From: Thalassospiraceae bacterium LMO-JJ14
GTDB lineage: Bacteria > Pseudomonadota > Alphaproteobacteria > Rhodospirillales > Casp-alpha2
Reading direction: 5' to 3'
Assembly (NCBI GenBank): GCA_021555105.2
Contig: CP134604.1
Span: 2,852,001 to 2,916,000, forward strand
Length of the DNA: 64,000 nucleotides
How positions within the stretch are numbered: position 1 is the first letter of the stretch; each line of letters opens with the position of its first letter. Below the pieces are notes generated by a model. It searched no databases. It had not been told where the DNA came from and worked only from the letters and a program-made list of their open reading frames with translations. Shown one piece after another: positions 26,305 through 34,936 of the stretch. The position numbers and the translations under genes are program-made.

Positions 26305-27121
26305 GCGGCTCGTGCTCCGGGTGCGTACAGGCCGAATGATCGTCGGCGCCGTCGGTATGAACCACCGTACCGTCGGGTAGGTGCCGGTGATCGTGATGAT
26401 GGTGATAGACGGCCAGCGCCTCGGCGGCGCGGGCACCGAACAAGGAGCGGTATTCGGGACTTTCCGATACCGTCTGCGGCGTCCCGGAGCAGCACACATG
26501 CCCGTTCAGACAAACAACGGTATCCGTCGCCGCCATGACGATGTGCAGATCGTGCGATATCAGCAAGATGCCGCAATCGTGCCGGTTGCGGAGTTCGGCG
26601 ATAAGTTCGTAAAGCGCGATTTCCCCCGTCGCGTCGACACCCTGCACCGGCTCATCGAGAACCAGCAGTTCCGGCTCTGCAATGATCGCGCGGGCCAGCA
26701 AAAGGCGCTGGAATTCACCACCGGACAGAACCTGGACGTCGCGATTGGAAAATCCGTTCAGACCGACCTCGTCCAGGGCACGGTCGATGGCCTGGGCGGC
26801 ATGTTGCGCGGTCAGCGTCATGAAACGGCGCACCGTCAGCGGCATTGTCCAGTCGATGGCAAGTTTCTGCGGTACATAACCGACCCTGAGCCCCGGCGCC
26901 CGCTCAATGCGCCCGGCATCGTGCGCAATCAACCCGAGCAGGGCGCGTACCGTGGTGCTCTTGCCGGAACCGTTCGGACCGATCAACGTAACGATCTCGC
27001 CGGCATGCACTTGCAGATCGACATGGTCGATCAGCCAACGCTGGCCATGGCGTACACCGACCCCGGCCGAGGCAATCAGCAGACGGGCAGACGATGCATT
27101 TGTTTGACCGGTAAAATTCAT
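26297..27121 (-). CDS. znuC: Zinc ABC transporter ATP-binding protein
   Basis: A 274-aa ABC ATPase energising zinc import. Walker A is GPNGSGKST, the signature is LSGGEFQR, Walker B is LLVLDEP, and the switch His is in LLISHDLH. The C-terminal 45 residues are His-rich (VYHHHHDHRH), a common extension in zinc transporters. The ATG at 27121 has no visible Shine-Dalgarno site and lies 3 bp from the putative Zur operator, so translation may be leaderless. It is divergent from znuA. Confidence 0.95.
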   Translation of the reverse strand: MNFTGQTNASSARLLIASAGVGVRHGQRWLIDHVDLQVHAGEIVTLIGPNGSGKSTTVRALLGLIAHDAGRIERAPGLRVGYVPQKLAIDWTMPLTVRRFMTLTAQHAAQAIDRALDEVGLNGFSNRDVQVLSGGEFQRLLLARAIIAEPELLVLDEPVQGVDATGEIALYELIAELRNRHDCGILLISHDLHIVMAATDTVVCLNGHVCCSGTPQTVSESPEYRSLFGARAAEALAVYHHHHDHRHLPDGTVVHTDGADDHSACTHPEHEPHG

Positions 27122-27123
27122 GA

Positions 27124-27138
27124 TGTTATATCATAACA
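27124..27138. promoter_or_regulatory. Putative Zur operator
   Basis: TGTTAT-ATC-ATAACA is a perfect 6-3-6 inverted repeat in the 61-bp gap between znuC and znuA. It matches the ATGTTATA-type AT-rich palindrome used by alphaproteobacterial Zur proteins. One site could repress both directions. It overlaps the likely -10 region (TATGAT on the minus strand) of znuC. Confidence 0.8.
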
Positions 27139-27182
27139 ACATCTGCATTCCCGAAACAACATTAAAAGCGAGTTTTCCGACG

Positions 27183-28088
27183 ATGCGTACCCCTTTTGTT
27201 ATCGGCGTTCTGGCACTGTGTCTGTCCTTGCGTGCCGTTTCCGCAACCGCCGAACCGGTGCGCGTCGTTACCACGATAAAACCCGTCCACTCTCTGGTTT
27301 CGATGGTGCTGGCGGGTGTGGCTGAGCCTTATCTGATCGTGCGCGGTGCCAGTTCGCCGCACGGCTTCGCGATGCGCCCGTCGGATGCCAGGGCATTGGC
27401 GCATGCCGATGTCATTTTCTGGGTCGGCCCGGAACTGGAAACGTTCATGATCAAGCCGCTTGAAACCCTGCCCGCCTCTGCACGCGTGGTTGCTTTCGTC
27501 GACGATGACGATGCGCACGGCAAGGAAAACGGCGCACACGAACACCAAGGCCACCTGCACAGCGATGGCGAGGATTTACATATCTGGCTCGACCCGGCGC
27601 AAGCCGTGGAAATGATCGAGCAGATCGCCGCCACCATGTCGGCCGCATTGCCGGCGCAAGCACCCAGAATTAAGAAGAACACTGCCGACGCCATCGAACA
27701 ACTGATCAGTGTCGATGCCGAGGTCCGCCGTCTTGTCGCGCCGCTGCAAGACGATTATCTGGTCGTCCTGCACGACGCTTATGACCACTTCACACATCAT
27801 TTCGGGCTACTGGAATTCATCGCACTTTCGGTAACGCCCGAACACGAACCGGGACCGGGAAAGATCAGCGAAATCCGCAGGAAAATCAGCGACTACAATG
27901 TCCGCTGTGTCTTCGCTGAACCGCAGTTCTCAGACACCTTCGTCCGCCTCCTGATCGAGGGCACGGGCGCGAAGGCGGCCGAGATCGATCCGCTGGGCGC
28001 ACAGTTGATGCCTGGTCCGGAACTTTACCTGCAACTCCTCCGGCACATGGGTTTTGCGCTCAGGGGATGTTTCGAAGAGACCTCGTAA
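27183..28088 (+). CDS. znuA: Periplasmic zinc-binding protein
   Basis: A 301-aa substrate-binding protein of the cluster A-I metal transporters. A signal peptide (about residues 1-24) ends near ATAEP. Metal-site His residues lie in KPVHSLVS, the DLHIWLDP motif and LHDAYDHFTHHFG. A short acidic/His-rich loop (DDDDAHGKENGAHEHQGHLH, about 111-130) is typical of ZnuA and absent from manganese proteins. The ATG at 27183 is chosen because the signal peptide starts there; a frame to 27120 would run through the operator. It faces away from znuCB-zur. Confidence 0.95.
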   Translation: MRTPFVIGVLALCLSLRAVSATAEPVRVVTTIKPVHSLVSMVLAGVAEPYLIVRGASSPHGFAMRPSDARALAHADVIFWVGPELETFMIKPLETLPASARVVAFVDDDDAHGKENGAHEHQGHLHSDGEDLHIWLDPAQAVEMIEQIAATMSAALPAQAPRIKKNTADAIEQLISVDAEVRRLVAPLQDDYLVVLHDAYDHFTHHFGLLEFIALSVTPEHEPGPGKISEIRRKISDYNVRCVFAEPQFSDTFVRLLIEGTGAKAAEIDPLGAQLMPGPELYLQLLRHMGFALRGCFEETS

Positions 28089-28096
28089 GCGGTTTC

Positions 28097-28933
28097 TCAG
28101 GCCAGAACGCGGGCGAAGGTCCGCACCTCGATCGAGCGGCGCGGCGGCATATCCGCCGTCGTTTCCGGATGCTCGAACGCGGAATGCGGCGTAAAGCGCG
28201 CACGGCCGTCCAGCAAACTGTCGTAACCCTTGATCAGAATTGCCTCGGACATGGTCATTTCCGGGAAATAGAACCAGCGATGCCCTTCACGGTGCGCGAC
28301 ACTGTAGATCCTGCCGACACGCCCGTTCTGGCGTTGGTTGACGATACGGGTGTCGACCAGGTCGCGCGCGTCCATGCTTGAGGCATCAAGCAGCGCCAGC
28401 GGCATGCGCCGCACCGGCTCGGCAATCGGCCGCCATACATTGACCTGCACCAGACGGTCCTTGCGCCAGGCCTGGGCACGTTCCTCGCCGATCATGTCGC
28501 TGAGCCGGTCCGGACCGGATTCCTCGGTATAGTCATTATGCGCATGGCTGGCCGGGCGGCGGTAAGACGTCTGCGGATCGGTGACGCGCAGGGTGTGATC
28601 GAAAATCTCGACCTCGGCGGCACCGGTGGCAGCGGTGACGAGCTTTCTGATTTCGGGGTAGTACACTCGCTCGATTTCGGCGTCGTCTTCGAAATTCCTG
28701 ACCGCGCTGGCCCCGCTGACAAAGGCGAAGCCTTCCTTGTCGAGGGAGAAGCTCGCCGCCGCATCGCGTCCGCTGGCGATCAGCACCTCGCGCAGATCGA
28801 GCCCACCCCGGCACGTCGTCCCCTGGTCATCCTTCGGAATGATGACGCTCGGCGTTTCGCCATCGGGATCGGCAAACAGCAACTCGGCCCTGACGTGGCG
28901 TAGATCGGCAATCTGTCTGAGTATCTTGCTCAT
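28097..28933 (-). CDS. CmcJ/NvfI-family oxygenase-like protein
   Basis: A 278-aa protein matching the CmcJ/NvfI (GA4-desaturase-like) family, best known from fungal and actinobacterial natural-product pathways. Likely metal-binding residues are in SHAHNDYT and, toward the C-terminus, TPHSAFEHP, with an Arg-rich RRSIEVR strand after it. Many members are Fe(II)/2OG-dependent oxygenases or catalyse endoperoxide/hydroxylation steps. The ATG follows GGAGGAGA. It is convergent with znuA and divergent from the ArsR regulator. No other secondary-metabolite genes are adjacent, so substrate is unknown. Confidence 0.8.
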   Translation of the reverse strand: MSKILRQIADLRHVRAELLFADPDGETPSVIIPKDDQGTTCRGGLDLREVLIASGRDAAASFSLDKEGFAFVSGASAVRNFEDDAEIERVYYPEIRKLVTAATGAAEVEIFDHTLRVTDPQTSYRRPASHAHNDYTEESGPDRLSDMIGEERAQAWRKDRLVQVNVWRPIAEPVRRMPLALLDASSMDARDLVDTRIVNQRQNGRVGRIYSVAHREGHRWFYFPEMTMSEAILIKGYDSLLDGRARFTPHSAFEHPETTADMPPRRSIEVRTFARVLA

Positions 28934-29189
28934 GGTCTCCTCCTCAAATGGAAGGCCAAGCTTATTATATTCTAAAATGGAAACAATAAGATCATTTTAC
29001 CGAGTGTTGTTCCTCACAGGAATTAATACAAGGTAATAACATTTTTACAATGTGGTAGGATTCATTTCTACGCATGAAACATATCACCGACCCTGAATAT
29101 ATCTGGCAAATGCCCGGGAAAGTTATTACACTGCAATGCAATATACGATTCGTAGCGTTCGGGGTTATTCCCGCTAAAGGATAAATGAG

Positions 29190-29540
29190 ATGGTAGATCA
29201 AGCAATGCTCGCAGGCGCCTCACAGGCGGCGGATTTTCTTAAGGCGCTCGGCAATGAGAACAGACTTCTTATTCTGTGTCACCTGAGTGAAGGCGAACTG
29301 TCGGTTTCCGAGCTTGAAACCGCGCTGGGGCTGCGTCAGCCGACCCTGTCGCAACAGCTTGCCCGGCTACGCGCCGACGGTCTTGTGGAAACTCGCCGCG
29401 ACGGCAAAACCATCTATTACTCGCTCGCCAGCGATGACGTCGGCCAGATTCTCGAACTGATGTACAACCTGTTCTGCTCGGCCGAAGCAAAAGCCGCACG
29501 CGAAAAGATGTCTGCACAACGTAAAAGCGCCGCAGCCTGA
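29190..29540 (+). CDS. ArsR-family persulfide-type regulator (SoxR/BigR/SqrR-like)
   Basis: A 116-aa winged-helix repressor. The recognition helix is in LRQPTLSQQLARLRADGLV. Cys30 (LLILCHLSE) and Cys96 (MYNLFCSAE) are 66 residues apart, the same spacing as the reactive pair in BigR and SqrR. Those proteins form a tetrasulfide or disulfide bridge when reactive sulfur is present and then release DNA. It neighbours the sox cluster and is the likely repressor of it. AAAGG precedes the ATG. It is not the MerR-type redox protein also called SoxR in enteric bacteria. Confidence 0.88.
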   Translation: MVDQAMLAGASQAADFLKALGNENRLLILCHLSEGELSVSELETALGLRQPTLSQQLARLRADGLVETRRDGKTIYYSLASDDVGQILELMYNLFCSAEAKAAREKMSAQRKSAAA

Positions 29541-29633
29541 TTTCCCTGTAAATTTAAATGCTGTTTCCGCAAGACGGTTACGTCCCCGAAACCTTTGCCA
29601 TGAGCAAATTTCGGCACGATCCAGGCGCCGACG

Positions 29634-30233
29634 TCATCCCGCGGACTGGGCGCGCACGAATTCGTGGAATTTCTGCTTGGTGTAGGCTTTTGCCTCGACA
29701 TATTTAAACATGGCGAGAAAATGCGCCGGTTTGAAATAACCGGGGATCCGCGCCACTTCATTTTCACGCCCATTCTTGCCGTCCGCGGCTTCCGCATCGT
29801 CGGTAAAGAACTGAATAGTCGGTGTAAAACGAACCTGCCACTTGCGCGCCAGTTCCTTTTCCGACAGTTCCTCGCCATCGAAATCGGTCACCATACGCGA
29901 CCCGATAACATTCAGCTGCAGGATCGTGAAATTGCTTTTCACATAGTCGAGGATTTCAGGCTGCGCCAGGTTGACGCGGTGCGTCTCCTTGCAATACGGG
30001 CAGCCTTTGAGTTCCCAGAACACCGCAAACCGCTTGCCGTTCGACGTCGCCTCAGCCAGATCCTCTTTCAGGATCAGAAACGATTCCAGAAACCACGGCT
30101 GAATAATCAGCCCGTCATCGTTGTATTTCAGATCATCGGCAAGAAGCCTACCCGGCCACGTGCCGATCGCCGTAGCGGCGGTGGCCAGTCCAAGTTGGTG
30201 AAAACGTCGGCGCGTCAGTGTATTTTTTTGCAC
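29634..30233 (-). CDS. soxW: Thioredoxin-fold SoxW-like protein, Tat-exported
   Basis: A 199-aa periplasmic thioredoxin-like protein. The N-terminus carries a twin-arginine-type signal (TRRRFHQLGLATAAT) and the redox motif is GCPYCKE. C-terminal cis-Pro is in RFTPTIQFF. SoxW proteins help keep Sox components reduced, probably taking electrons from SoxV/CcdA. A GTG at 30233 has AGAGG 5 nt upstream, so I start there; ATGs at 30251 and 30257 are in-frame alternatives. It is convergent with the ArsR gene and divergent from the next gene, with which it shares a promoter region. Confidence 0.85.
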   Translation of the reverse strand: MQKNTLTRRRFHQLGLATAATAIGTWPGRLLADDLKYNDDGLIIQPWFLESFLILKEDLAEATSNGKRFAVFWELKGCPYCKETHRVNLAQPEILDYVKSNFTILQLNVIGSRMVTDFDGEELSEKELARKWQVRFTPTIQFFTDDAEAADGKNGRENEVARIPGYFKPAHFLAMFKYVEAKAYTKQKFHEFVRAQSAG

Positions 30234-30332
30234 GGTAACCTCTAAACGCATTCCCATTATCGAATGTGTAGATTAGTCTAGACGTTGTCGTTCGCCAAGA
30301 TGGCAAATGCATTCTCAACAGGATACAGCACG

Positions 30333-31058
30333 ATGTTTCGTTTCATACTCGTCCTCGGCCTTTTTGTATTCATGACAGGCACGTCCGCACGTGCCGACAG
30401 GAATACCGCGTTCCACGATGCCCTGAGTGAGGCATACGGCGGCTACCGGGCAGCGACGAGTTATCTCAGAACGGAAAACCCGGGTCTCGCCTCTCTGGAA
30501 ATCGCCGGCGCGCTGGATGTCTGGCGCGATATTGTCCAGACCTACGCCGGATCGCCGCCGCCCGCCTATGCCAAGGACAGCAGCTTCAGGGACACGCTCA
30601 GCGGAATCGGAAAGGTACTCGAGGCCGCCCTCGCCGCGGCTGAAGAAGGCGACACCAAAGCTGCCGCCAAGTACCTGACCCCGGTTCGCGACACGCTTTA
30701 CGATCTTCGCAAACGCAACGGCGTGCGGCTTTATGCGGATTGCATTACCGAGCTGAACCGCGCCGTCGAGCCGCTCTACAAGCATCGGCACCTGACACCC
30801 GAGCTGGGAATTCCAAAAGTCCGCGAACAGATCACCGGGGAAAGCCGGACTTACGAAACGCTCTTGTTGGATTGCCGGGGCATGGCGCCGAAAAAATACA
30901 CCGAAGACCCTGAATTCATCCGCCTTTTCGACGGCACAACCGATTCCATCCGTTCCATGTACCCGGCCATCAAAAGCGAAGACCCAGTCCGAGTCATCAA
31001 CGTGCTGCGTGAACTGCGCTCGTTCGACCGGATCATATACTTCCGCTTCGGCGGCTGA
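30333..31058 (+). CDS. Secreted protein of unknown function in the sox region
   Basis: A 241-aa exported protein. Residues 1-21 form a signal peptide ending near TSARADR. The mature part is mostly helical, with EITGESRTYETLL-like amphipathic stretches, and contains two single cysteines (YADCITEL, LLDCRGM). There is no CxxCH haem motif, CxxC or transmembrane anchor. I do not recognise the family. Location between soxW and ccdA suggests a periplasmic accessory of sulfur oxidation, but gene orientation is opposite to the sox operon. The ATG at 30333 is chosen for the signal peptide; the frame extends to 30285. Confidence 0.7.
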   Translation: MFRFILVLGLFVFMTGTSARADRNTAFHDALSEAYGGYRAATSYLRTENPGLASLEIAGALDVWRDIVQTYAGSPPPAYAKDSSFRDTLSGIGKVLEAALAAAEEGDTKAAAKYLTPVRDTLYDLRKRNGVRLYADCITELNRAVEPLYKHRHLTPELGIPKVREQITGESRTYETLLLDCRGMAPKKYTEDPEFIRLFDGTTDSIRSMYPAIKSEDPVRVINVLRELRSFDRIIYFRFGG

Positions 31059-31068
31059 CGATCAACCT

Positions 31069-31173
31069 CCCCATGCTTCGAGACGAGCGCAATGCGCTCT
31101 CCTCAGCATGAGGGCGGTAAAAAGCTGCGCCTCATCCTGAGGAACGGCGCAGCCGTGTCTCGAAGGATGGGGT
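31069..31173. repeat. Palindromic intergenic repeat, family B
   Basis: One arm begins CCCCATGCTTCGAGACG and ends CCTCAGCATGAGG near 31113. The other runs from CCTCATCCTGAGG (31130) to CTCGAAGGATGGGG (31173) and is its inverted counterpart. A second copy is at 53968-54072 and a fragment at 14234. Confidence 0.7.
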
Positions 31174-31179
31174 GAAGAC

Positions 31180-31923
31180 TCAGCCGACCTTGCCGAGTGA
31201 CGGGAAGGCTTCGAGAAGCCAATAGGCGACGTCGGCAATATTCCCGGTCAGGAACAGTATGCCGGTCAGAATCAGGAATACCCCGATCACCTTTTCCACC
31301 GTCCCCATATGCTTGCGGACACCCGGCATGAGCCGGAGGAACGGCCCGATCCCGAGTGCCGCAATCAGAAATGGAATACCGATCCCGGCCGCGTAACTGG
31401 CCAGCAAAAGCGTACCACGGGACACGGATTCCTCGCTACCCGCCATCATGAGGATCGCCGCCAGCACCGGCCCGACGCAGGGCGTCCAGCCGAACGCGAA
31501 CGCCAGGCCCATCAGGAAAGCCCCGAAAAAGCCGACCGGCTTGGCCGGTCCCTGAAACCGCGCTTCACGGTACAGCAGCGGAATTTTGACGATGCCGAGG
31601 AAGTGCACCCCCATGACGATGACCAGCACGCCGGCAAAGCGGCCGATCCAGATCATGTTTTCAGCCAGCAGTTGGCCAAGGAAGGATGCCGTCGCGCCGA
31701 ACAGGATAAAGACCAGTGAAAAGCCGATGACGAAGAACAGCGCCGACATGAACACGCGGCGGTTGGCGCCTGGCGGCGGCCCGTCATCCCCTGTCATCTC
31801 CGTCAGGCTGACACCGCCAATGAAACAGAGATACGGCGGCACCAGCGGCAGCACGCACGGTGACAGAAAGCTCAGCAATCCGGCGATAAACGCACCGGCA
31901 AACCCGATATCAAGACCTGCCAT
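31180..31923 (-). CDS. soxV: CcdA/SoxV-type thiol-electron transporter
   Basis: A 247-aa inner-membrane protein of the CcdA/DsbD-beta family with six predicted helices. The two membrane cysteines are in SFLSPCVLPLVPPY and GWTPCVGPVL. These proteins move electrons from cytoplasmic thioredoxin to periplasmic thiol proteins. Next to soxB and with soxW and a soxS-like thioredoxin nearby, SoxV is the best reading, though cytochrome c maturation is possible. It starts 53 bp downstream of soxB's stop and is probably the end of the soxXYZAB unit. Confidence 0.85.
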   Translation of the reverse strand: MAGLDIGFAGAFIAGLLSFLSPCVLPLVPPYLCFIGGVSLTEMTGDDGPPPGANRRVFMSALFFVIGFSLVFILFGATASFLGQLLAENMIWIGRFAGVLVIVMGVHFLGIVKIPLLYREARFQGPAKPVGFFGAFLMGLAFAFGWTPCVGPVLAAILMMAGSEESVSRGTLLLASYAAGIGIPFLIAALGIGPFLRLMPGVRKHMGTVEKVIGVFLILTGILFLTGNIADVAYWLLEAFPSLGKVG

Positions 31924-31976
31924 GGCCAGTCCACCCTTAGATGTTCACATGGGCCGCCCCGACGGAACGGCGTTTA

Positions 31977-33665
31977 TCAGGCGCCCCGGACCGTTACGGT
32001 CTGGTTCTCCGGTATGTTAACCGTCTTTTTCTTGGCAATATAGCCGGCAACAAGATCGTACGCGGGCGGCCCCTCGGTGCCTTCGTTGACCGAAGCCCAG
32101 CCGGACACAACATAGTTGCGGTTGGGATCGATCGGCTTGCCGTCCTTGTTGGTGGTCATGTTGGAAATACGCGAACCGATTTTCTTGCCGACATCGATGG
32201 TGTAGCTCATGCCGCCGACGCGCACCATGTCTCCGCCCTGTTGATAATACGGATCGGGGTTGAACAGGTTATCGGCAACATCTTCGAGGATTTCCTTGAT
32301 GAAGGATCCCTTCATTTCGGTCCGGTACACGTTCGGATAAGTGATCGAGGTGTGGTGGTGCACATGCTCGACGGTGATTTCCTGACCCGGTAACAGGCTT
32401 GAGCCCCAGCGGAAGCCCGGCGACAAGGCGATTTCCGCATCGCGTTCTTCCAAAAGCGCCTGACAGATCAGATCGTCGAAGGTGCCGTTGAAATTGCCGC
32501 GGCGGTAAAGCGTGGTGTCGGCCGTCCCGAGAACCTTTTCGATCTCGTCCTTGTGCGGCGCGCGGATTTTCTCGACCAGTGCCGCCATTTCCGCATCCGG
32601 CGTGATGACATCCGAAAAAACGGGGATCAGCTTGAAGCGGTAGGCATTGACCTTGCCGCCCTGCACATCGAGATCGAGGCGGGACAGGAACTTGCCGTGA
32701 CTGCCCGAGGCGACGAGGATCGCGTTGTTGACGATCTCGACCTTCGGCAGCGCGTCGTGCGTATGCCCGGTCAGGATTACATCGATGCCGTTGACCCGGC
32801 TGGCCAGCTTGCGATCGACGTCAAAGCCGTTGTGCGACAGCAGCACCACAAGCCCGGCGCCCTGGGCGCGTGCATTGTCGACGTGCTTTTGGACTGTCTT
32901 TTCATTGATCCCGAACGACCAGTCGGGCATCAGGTAGCGCGGGTTGGCAACCGGCGTATAGGGGAATGCCTGGCCGATGACCGCAACCTTGACGCCGCCG
33001 CGGTCGAAATAGGCGGTCGATTCGAATACCGGCTCTTTCCATTCCGTATCGGTGACGTTCCCGGCGAGGAACGGAAACGCGAGCATGTCCTTCAGCTCGT
33101 TGACACGGTCCTGCCCATAGGTGAATTCCCAGTGCGCCGTCATGGCATCGAGGCCGAGCGCATTTTGTACCTGAACCATATCCTCGCCCTGGGTTTCAAG
33201 CGACGTAAATGATCCTTGCCAGGTGTCGCCGCCGTCCAGGAACAGGGTGTTGTTCGGCCGTTCGGCGCGGATCGCCTTTACCAGGGTCGCCATGCGGTCG
33301 ATACCGCCGACCTTGCCGTATTCCTTGGCCAGGGATGTGAAGTCCTGGCTGGACATGGCATAGGCTTCGGGCGTGCCGGGCTTGATGCCGTAATGGCCGA
33401 GGAAATCCTTGCCGGTAATATGCGGCGGCAGTCCGTTAACCTCGCCGACACCGATGTTGACGGACGGCTCGCGGAAATAAACCGGGGTCAATTGCGCATG
33501 GAGATCGGTGAAATGCAGAAGCGTCACCTGGCCCAGAGCGTCGAACTCCAGAAGGCTGGACTGATCGATTTTCTGCTGTGCCATGGCACGGCCGAACGGC
33601 ATGCTGGTACCGGTAACGGCTGCCGTTGCGGCGGCAAGATGGAAGAATTCGCGACGGGAGATCAC
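31977..33665 (-). CDS. soxB: Thiosulfohydrolase SoxB
   Basis: A 562-aa dimanganese enzyme that hydrolyses the sulfone group from SoxY-bound thiosulfonate, releasing sulfate. A Tat signal (MISRREFFHLAAATAAV) targets it to the periplasm. Metallophosphoesterase motifs are visible as LHFTDLHAQL, DGGDTWQGS, LLSHNGFDVD and LTGHTHDALPK. Length is normal for SoxB. The start is a GTG at 33665 with AGAGGG 8 nt upstream. It follows soxA by 78 bp in the sox operon. Confidence 0.97.
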   Translation of the reverse strand: MISRREFFHLAAATAAVTGTSMPFGRAMAQQKIDQSSLLEFDALGQVTLLHFTDLHAQLTPVYFREPSVNIGVGEVNGLPPHITGKDFLGHYGIKPGTPEAYAMSSQDFTSLAKEYGKVGGIDRMATLVKAIRAERPNNTLFLDGGDTWQGSFTSLETQGEDMVQVQNALGLDAMTAHWEFTYGQDRVNELKDMLAFPFLAGNVTDTEWKEPVFESTAYFDRGGVKVAVIGQAFPYTPVANPRYLMPDWSFGINEKTVQKHVDNARAQGAGLVVLLSHNGFDVDRKLASRVNGIDVILTGHTHDALPKVEIVNNAILVASGSHGKFLSRLDLDVQGGKVNAYRFKLIPVFSDVITPDAEMAALVEKIRAPHKDEIEKVLGTADTTLYRRGNFNGTFDDLICQALLEERDAEIALSPGFRWGSSLLPGQEITVEHVHHHTSITYPNVYRTEMKGSFIKEILEDVADNLFNPDPYYQQGGDMVRVGGMSYTIDVGKKIGSRISNMTTNKDGKPIDPNRNYVVSGWASVNEGTEGPPAYDLVAGYIAKKKTVNIPENQTVTVRGA

Positions 33666-33743
33666 GGCGCAGACCCTCTGTACTGGAATTTGAAAATTAG
33701 ACCGGAGGGACGATCACGCCCCTCCGGTCCAGGCTGTGGTTTG

Positions 33744-34553
33744 CTAGTTGCGAACTGCCGGCGTTTCGACCGGAAGTCCCATGCCACGAGATTTCACGTA
33801 AAGTTCGAGGTTCACATACTCATCCGAACCATAGGCATACGGTTTCGCGCGAACCATCTTGTTACATCCGCGGAAGCGGCGGTGTACGGAACCCACCTTC
33901 TGCCATTTCAGACGGTACGTCGGGAACCCGTTGATCTGCCCCTGTGTCAGGGTATTGGCACGGATGATCCCGCCGGCATAGTCTTCGTGGCAATGCTTGC
34001 ACGCCAGATCGAGCTGGCCACGGCGCTCGTAATAGAACGCCTTGCCCTTTTCGAATGCGGCGGCAGCGGGGCCGTCGATCTTGACGTTGACCGGCATGCC
34101 GAGCGACTGGTTGTTGATGAACACCGTCATCGACAACATTTCACCCGATTCCCACTTGTACGGCTTGGCTTCCATGCGGTTCTCGAGGCAGTAGTTGATC
34201 TGCTGCTCAACGGTCTGCACTTTGCCGAGTTCCTGATCGTACTCAGGATAGCTCGCCGCAACGCCCTTCATGGTTTCTCCAGAATCGCCGTGACAACTGG
34301 CGCAGGATTTACCGGCCTTGCCGTCAACCTTGCTCCAAAGTTCGGCACCCTGTTCAGCCCAGAGCATGCCCGGGTTCTGGAAGTTGTCGACCTGCATGGC
34401 CCGGCTTTCGTCGGTCATGTAGGTGAAACCGCTTCGGCGGTCATCGACTTGATATTGTCCCCAATCCGCAGCATCGGCGGTAGCGGCGAACACGCTTAAA
34501 CCGACAGCAACGGCAGCCGACAGAAACGTGATCTGTTTCCAGTTCATTTTCAT
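33744..34553 (-). CDS. soxA: SoxA c-type cytochrome, dihaem form
   Basis: A 269-aa periplasmic cytochrome that with SoxX conjugates thiosulfate to the SoxY cysteine. After a signal peptide (about 1-28), haem motifs occur at CASCH (Cys84-His88) and CKHCH (Cys185-His189). The catalytic/haem-ligand cysteine is Cys230 in RFRGCNK. Two haem sites place it in the dihaem SoxA class rather than the monohaem class of some bacteria. GGGAGG precedes the ATG. It lies between soxZ and soxB. Confidence 0.97.
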   Translation of the reverse strand: MKMNWKQITFLSAAVAVGLSVFAATADAADWGQYQVDDRRSGFTYMTDESRAMQVDNFQNPGMLWAEQGAELWSKVDGKAGKSCASCHGDSGETMKGVAASYPEYDQELGKVQTVEQQINYCLENRMEAKPYKWESGEMLSMTVFINNQSLGMPVNVKIDGPAAAAFEKGKAFYYERRGQLDLACKHCHEDYAGGIIRANTLTQGQINGFPTYRLKWQKVGSVHRRFRGCNKMVRAKPYAYGSDEYVNLELYVKSRGMGLPVETPAVRN

Positions 34554-34585
34554 AGGTGTTTGCCTCCCAATGTTTTGTTAGCCGC

Positions 34586-34915
34586 TTATGCTACGGTGAT
34601 GCTCGCGGTTTTCTTATAAACGGAACCGTCGTCATCAGTCCAAGCGAAGGCAAACTCACCACTTTCTTCGACCTTCGCAAAGAAGGACATGTATGGATTT
34701 GCCGAAATAGCCGGAGCCCAGTCAGAACTGAACAACGGCTTGCCGTTAAACGTGACTTCCATCTTGTTGATGATGCTCCGGGGGATCAGCTTGCCGTCCT
34801 TACCTTTACGGCGACCGGATTCCATCTTGTGCGAAATCAGTGTCTTGATTTCGACGATCTCGCCTTTCGCAGCCTTCTTCTGGACACGAACGCGGGGTTT
34901 TACATTTTTAGCCAT
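34586..34915 (-). CDS. soxZ: Sulfur-carrier complex subunit SoxZ
   Basis: A 109-aa immunoglobulin-fold protein that binds SoxY. Typical segments are PRVRVQKKAAKGEIVEIKTLISH and the C-terminal WTDDDGSVYKKTASITVA. It has no signal peptide, which is normal, since SoxZ is exported with Tat-bearing SoxY. AAAGGAG precedes the ATG. It is 21 bp after soxY. Confidence 0.97.
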   Translation of the reverse strand: MAKNVKPRVRVQKKAAKGEIVEIKTLISHKMESGRRKGKDGKLIPRSIINKMEVTFNGKPLFSSDWAPAISANPYMSFFAKVEESGEFAFAWTDDDGSVYKKTASITVA

Positions 34916-34936
34916 GATATTCTCCTTTTGCTCGCG

